DNA of 64,000 bases. Source: Acanthochromis polyacanthus. Lineage: Eukaryota; Chordata; Actinopteri; Pomacentridae. Of the stretch, positions 60,701-64,000 are shown piece by piece. The notes beneath the pieces were generated by a model. That model had not been told where the DNA came from, made no database searches, and saw only the letters and a program-made list of their open reading frames with translations. The position numbers were made by a program, and so were the translations under genes. Numbering within the stretch: the first letter of the stretch is position 1; the number at the start of each line of letters is the position of its first letter. The stretch lies in assembly GCF_021347895.1 (NCBI RefSeq), contig NC_067126.1:29152482-29216481 (forward strand), given 5' to 3'.

Positions 60701-63479
60701 AATTACAAATGTAAGGCAGCAGGAGAATGGACTTTTTTTTAAATACAAACACAGGAATTATCTAAGTAGTTTAAATTCACTTTCATCGTTTTAAGGTTTG
60801 AACTCCATACTGTGTCTATATAAAAGTATTTACCACCGAGGAGGTTTTGTCCTTTTATGCTTTTCAGCTTTAAACCGTTATAATGTAAAATTACTACTTT
60901 TTTTTCTTAACAAGTATAAAAAAAAGGCTCTTTAATGTCAAAGCGAAGACAGATTCCTACAAAGTAATTAGCGGATGCACTGTCTCAAGTATTTTAGTAA
61001 ACAGGTGATCCATTCTAAAGAGGGTGAACACATATGCAATCACTTATTTTACATTTTGTAATTAATTTACTGTTTTCACTCTGACATAGCCAGTTTTGTA
61101 AATTCCTGCATCTAAAAATTTGATAGAATTTTAAATTTCTCGATCATTATTCAGTGTTGTAAAGCAATATGATAATGACGCTGTGCAATTTAATAGAGAT
61201 TTTGCTGTAAATATTTGTATTTTTCTTCTAGAAGGAGGAATTGTTTTCTATTTTCTGCTGTTATACTGTAAATTTCCCCACTGCAGGATCAACAAAGGTT
61301 TAATCTTTCTATCCATCTATCTACACACGTGGACAAAATTGTTGGTACCCCTCAGTTAAAGAAGGAAAAACCCACAATTCTCACTGAAATCACTTGAAAC
61401 TCACAAAAGTAACAATAAATAAAAATTTATTGAAAATTAAATAATCAAAAACAGCCATTACTTTTGAATTGTTGATTAACATAATTATTTAAAAAAACAA
61501 ACTAATGAAACAGGCCTGGACAAAAATGATGGTACCTCTATAAAAGATTGAAAACTATTTGACCAGAGTGACATGATTAACTCGGGTGTGTCATTTAATT
61601 GACATCACAGGTGTTTCCAAACTCATAATCAGTCAGTCTGCCTATTTAAAGGGAGACAAGTAGTCACCCTGCTGTTTGGTGAAAAGGTGTGTACCACACT
61701 GAACATGGACAACAGAAAGCGAAGGAGAGAATTGTCCCAGGACATCCGAAAAAAAATTATAGACAAACATCTTAAAGGTAAAGGCTATAAGACCATCTCT
61801 AAACAGCTTGAAGTTCCTGTGACAACAGTGGCTCATATTATTCAGAAGTTCAAGACCCACGGGACAGTAGCCAACCTCCCTGGACGTGGCCGCAAGAGGA
61901 AAATTGATGACAAATTGAAGAGACGGATCGTTGGAATTGTATCCAAAGAGCCCAGAGCAACCTCCAAAGAAATTAAAGGTGAACTCCAAGGCCAAGGTAC
62001 ATCAGTGTCAGATCGCACCATTCGTCGTTGTTTGAGCCAAAGTGGACTTCATGGGAGACGACCAAGGAGGACACCACTGCTGAAAAAAACTCATAAAAAG
62101 CGAGACTGGAATTTGCAAAAATGCATGTTGACAAGCCACAAAGCTTCTGGGAGAATGTCCTTTGGACAGATGAGACCAAACTGGAGCTTTTTGGTAAGGC
62201 ACATCAACTCTATGTTCAGAGACTCAAAAACCAAGCATACGAAGAAAAGAACACTGTCCCTACGGTGAAACATGGAAGAGGCTCAGTAATGTTTGGGCTG
62301 CTTTGCTGCATCTGGCACAGGGTGTCTTGAAAGTGTGCAAGGTACGATGAAATCTGAAGACTATCAAGGCATTCTGGAGAGAAATGTGCTGCCTAGTGTC
62401 AGAAAGCTTGGTCTCAGTCGCAGGTCATGGGTCTTCCAACAGGACAACGATCCAAAACACACAGTCAAAAACACCCAAGAATGGCTGAGAGAAAAGCGTT
62501 GGACTATTCTAAAGTGGCCTTCTATGAGCCCAGATCTGAATCCCATTGAACATATGTGGAAGGAGCTGAAACATGCCATTTGGAGAAGACACCCATCAAA
62601 CCTGAGACAACTGGAGCTGTTTGCTCATGAGGAGTGGGCCAAAATACTTGTTGACAGCTGCAGAACGCTCATTGACAAATACAGAAATCGTTTAATTGCA
62701 GTGATTGCCTCAAAAGGTTGTGCAACAAAATATTAAGTTATGGGTACCATCATTTTTGTCAGCCCTATTTCATTAGTTTTTTTTTTTTTTAAATAATTAT
62801 GTTAATCAACAATTCAAAAGTGATGGCTGATTTTGATTATTTAATTTTCAATAAATTTTTATTTATTGTTACTTTTGTGAGTTTCAAGTGATTTCAGTGA
62901 GAATTGTGGGTTTTTCCTTCTTTAACTGAGGGGTACCAACAATTTTGTCCACGTGTGTATAAGGGTACAACTTCCAAAGGAGGTGAATACTTTTCGTAGA
63001 CAGCTCGACATACAAGCAGTAAAATAGTGCTTTAACATCTGCTTTAACTCCTCAGACCACTGCTGCTTGGATGTGGTGTCCATATTTACCGGTTTTCAAA
63101 ACACTAACACTAAACACGACTATACTTGCTTGGCTGTTTAAAAATGGCGACAGTGTTAAACACCGAGCCACTCTGCAGCCCCCATTATATTCACATTTCC
63201 TACCTTCATATAACCAGGAGTCTCACTAAAATTAAGAATCTCTTTTGCATGAGTGTCCAGGCCAAGACATTTTATTGAGCGACAAAGAGCTTAAATGAAC
63301 TCACGGTGACAGTACTCAAGTGGATCCGTAGTCGGTGTGGGAGCTGGTTGGAGTGGACCTTGGGTTGGTTGTGGACTGTCCCCTCGGCCAGGTATCGGTC
63401 TGGGTCCACGAGGTGGCGCGACTTGAGGGACTGCAGCTTGGAGCATGCACAGAAAGATGAGCGCTGGAATTACTGCCAT
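48743..63479 (-). CDS. col6a2: Collagen type VI alpha-2 chain
   Basis: Secreted chain that assembles with alpha-1 and alpha-3 into beaded collagen VI microfibrils; human mutations cause Bethlem and Ullrich myopathies. The start ATG at 63479 opens a signal peptide ([20 protein letters not shown]) and a Pro-rich stretch. Exon 2 (60018-60634) is the N1 vWA domain with MIDAS DTSET and [10 protein letters not shown]. Short in-phase exons follow (59888-59908, 59686-59751, 59080-59133, 58958-59002, 58845-58871, 58732-58758, 58572-58616, 58438-58491, 58102-58164 and further exons down to about 51035). Most are 27, 36, 45, 54 or 63 nt of Gly-X-Y code. GKNGTDGQK, the triplet-breaking [13 protein letters not shown], and FNYPGPRGP match COL6A2 landmarks. 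[14 protein letters not shown] (50894-50945) precedes C1 (DSSESIG, 49552-50801) and C2 (LLDGSERLG). The chain ends [13 protein letters not shown] occurs in several triplets. An acceptor just before the ATG implies an upstream 5' UTR exon. COL6A1 is excluded by the C2 ending and N1 motifs. Confidence 0.95.
51720..52233 (+). mobile_element. piggyBac-type MITE, copy 1, in a col6a2 intron
   Basis: Flanked by TTAA at 51716-51719 and 52234-52237. The left end reads CCCTCGTGTCGTCCTGTGGG and the right end, on the opposite strand, CCCTCCTGTTGTCCTC. TTAA duplication with CCCT termini is the piggyBac signature. The interior is AT-rich and palindromic (paired TTCTTAAGAACATT-like arms) with no transposase ORF. 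Confidence 0.75.
57650..58072 (+). mobile_element. piggyBac-type MITE, copy 2, 3' end missing
   Basis: Begins at TTAA (57650-57653), then GACTCGTGTCGTCCTGTGGG and an interior matching copy 1 (ACATTTTCAATATTTTTGGG, TCCTGAAGGTTTTGCAAATT). Similarity stops near 58072 without the second terminus. That leaves about 29 nt between it and the donor side of the col6a2 exon ending at 58102. Confidence 0.7.
59213..59655 (+). mobile_element. piggyBac-type MITE, copy 3, filling most of a col6a2 intron
   Basis: TTAA at 59209-59212 and 59656-59659. The left end is CCCTTGTGTCGTCCTGCGGG and the right end, opposite strand, CCCTCCTGTTGTCTTC. It is 443 bp and lies inside the 552-bp intron 59134-59685, so about four fifths of that intron is the element. 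Confidence 0.78.
61324..62957 (+). mobile_element. Nearly intact Tc1-like transposon in col6a2 intron 1
   Basis: TA duplicates at 61322-61323 and 62958-62959 bound 1634 bp. Inverted repeats of about 210 bp start CACACGTGGACAAAATTGTT on both sides and differ at only a few positions, so the insertion looks recent. The outer motif GGACAAAATTGTTGGTACC is echoed near the inner end of each repeat (GACAAAAATGATGGTACC), the IR/DR arrangement of Sleeping Beauty-like elements. One broken transposase gene lies inside. Flanking TATC-like bases precede the left TA. Confidence 0.92.
61705..62736 (+). pseudogene. Broken Tc1-like transposase (two frameshifts)
   Basis: Begins [20 protein letters not shown] with a paired helix-turn-helix and a basic GRGRKRK hinge. 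The first reading frame holds to about 62100, where one base is lost inside an AAAAAG context. The second frame holds to about 62290 and carries WTDETK (first catalytic Asp). Two further bases are missing in ATGTTTGGGCTG, and the third frame carries QQDNDPKH (second Asp) and [14 protein letters not shown] (the DD34E-type Glu). It ends at TAA 62734-62736 after GCATKY. All catalytic positions survive, but no single frame encodes an active enzyme. Confidence 0.9.
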
Positions 63480-64000
63480 GTTTTGCTGTAAAAAAAAACA
63501 AAACCAGCCAGGGATGTATAGGCCAGTCATTAAAAGCTTACTTTTGTCTCTGAAGCTCTCTTGAAATGCAGGAAGTTGCTGTCAAACAAGTGAGTCCTCA
63601 CAGGAGGAGTCTCCACAGAGTCTTAAAATGTTTATCACTGTTTTAAACAATGTCGCCAAATATGCGTGTAAAAAGAGGACAATATTTAAATGGAAATTTT
63701 TGTTATCGCATCCCAGCTGTTCAGTCAAATCCGTAGCAAGAATCCCCAACTACATGAGACTTTGTGTGAGGAACTATCATCCTAGAGGAGTTGTGCTGCT
63801 TGATAAGAGTGTGGTTTGTGCTGCAGGGGAGGAATTCTTTTTAAAAAGGAAGTGGAGAATTCCTACCGCATAACCCAACATCAACAAACGCCAAAGATTA
63901 AACTGATTAGACACATTAAACTGTTGGTTTACTGTAACTTCAGTCTGCAGCAGAGACTCCCAAACTAGTTCATATCAAGAACATCAAACCACAAAGAAAG
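63480..64000. other. Upstream flank of col6a2
   Basis: On the minus strand, a T-rich tract and ACAG end four bases before the CAAAACATGG start context, so an intron probably lies here and the 5' UTR exon and promoter are further upstream. I recognise no promoter motif or other gene before the window ends. Confidence 0.45.

Overview
The window is nuclear DNA from a ray-finned fish, probably a spiny-rayed teleost. It holds six intron-split protein genes that can be assembled exon by exon from GT/AG boundaries and reading phase. The introns and gaps carry typical teleost mobile DNA: Tc1-like elements with long inverted repeats, TTAA-flanked piggyBac-type MITEs, a hAT-type MITE, a tRNA-derived SINE ending in (ATGG)n, and LINE tails. 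There are no bacterial operons, CRISPR arrays or rRNA genes.

Layout. 1-2084: upstream or intronic DNA. 2085-10070 (+): map3k13 (LZK), 13 coding exons, 1014 codons. 10071-16054: intergenic, with SINE pieces, a truncated Tc1 element, a roughly 59-bp tandem-repeat array and a TATA-containing promoter. 16055-25437 (+): pfkl, liver-type phosphofructokinase, 22 coding exons giving 780 residues. 25438-26630: 3' region shared by two convergent genes. 26631-30844 (-): a coiled-coil gene that I assign to SIX6OS1 (C14orf39), a synaptonemal-complex central-element protein. 30845-32249: divergent promoter region. 32250-33654 (+): tmem169, two coding exons, 303 residues. 33655-38479: intergenic, rich in simple repeats. 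38480-47734 (+): xrcc5 (Ku80), 21 coding exons, 726 residues. 48743-63479 (-): col6a2, collagen VI alpha-2, with one N-terminal and two C-terminal von Willebrand A domains around a collagenous region of many short exons. Its first intron holds a Tc1-like element of about 1.63 kb.

The genes do not form one pathway. They cover stress-kinase signalling, glycolysis, meiosis, an uncharacterised membrane protein, DNA end joining and extracellular matrix. tmem169 and xrcc5 are also neighbours in human (2q35), and pfkl and col6a2 share human 21q22.3, so the window combines several ancestral linkage groups.

I found no convincing new protein system. The most interesting signals lie in non-coding and mobile DNA. 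They are a composite element carrying ~59-bp tandem repeats in two opposite-facing copies; a MITE with a strong G-quadruplex motif 13 bp inside pfkl intron 1; MITEs placed just downstream of 5' splice sites; an internally deleted mariner that keeps the C-terminal transposase ORF; and a palindrome between two hypoxia-element-like motifs upstream of pfkl.
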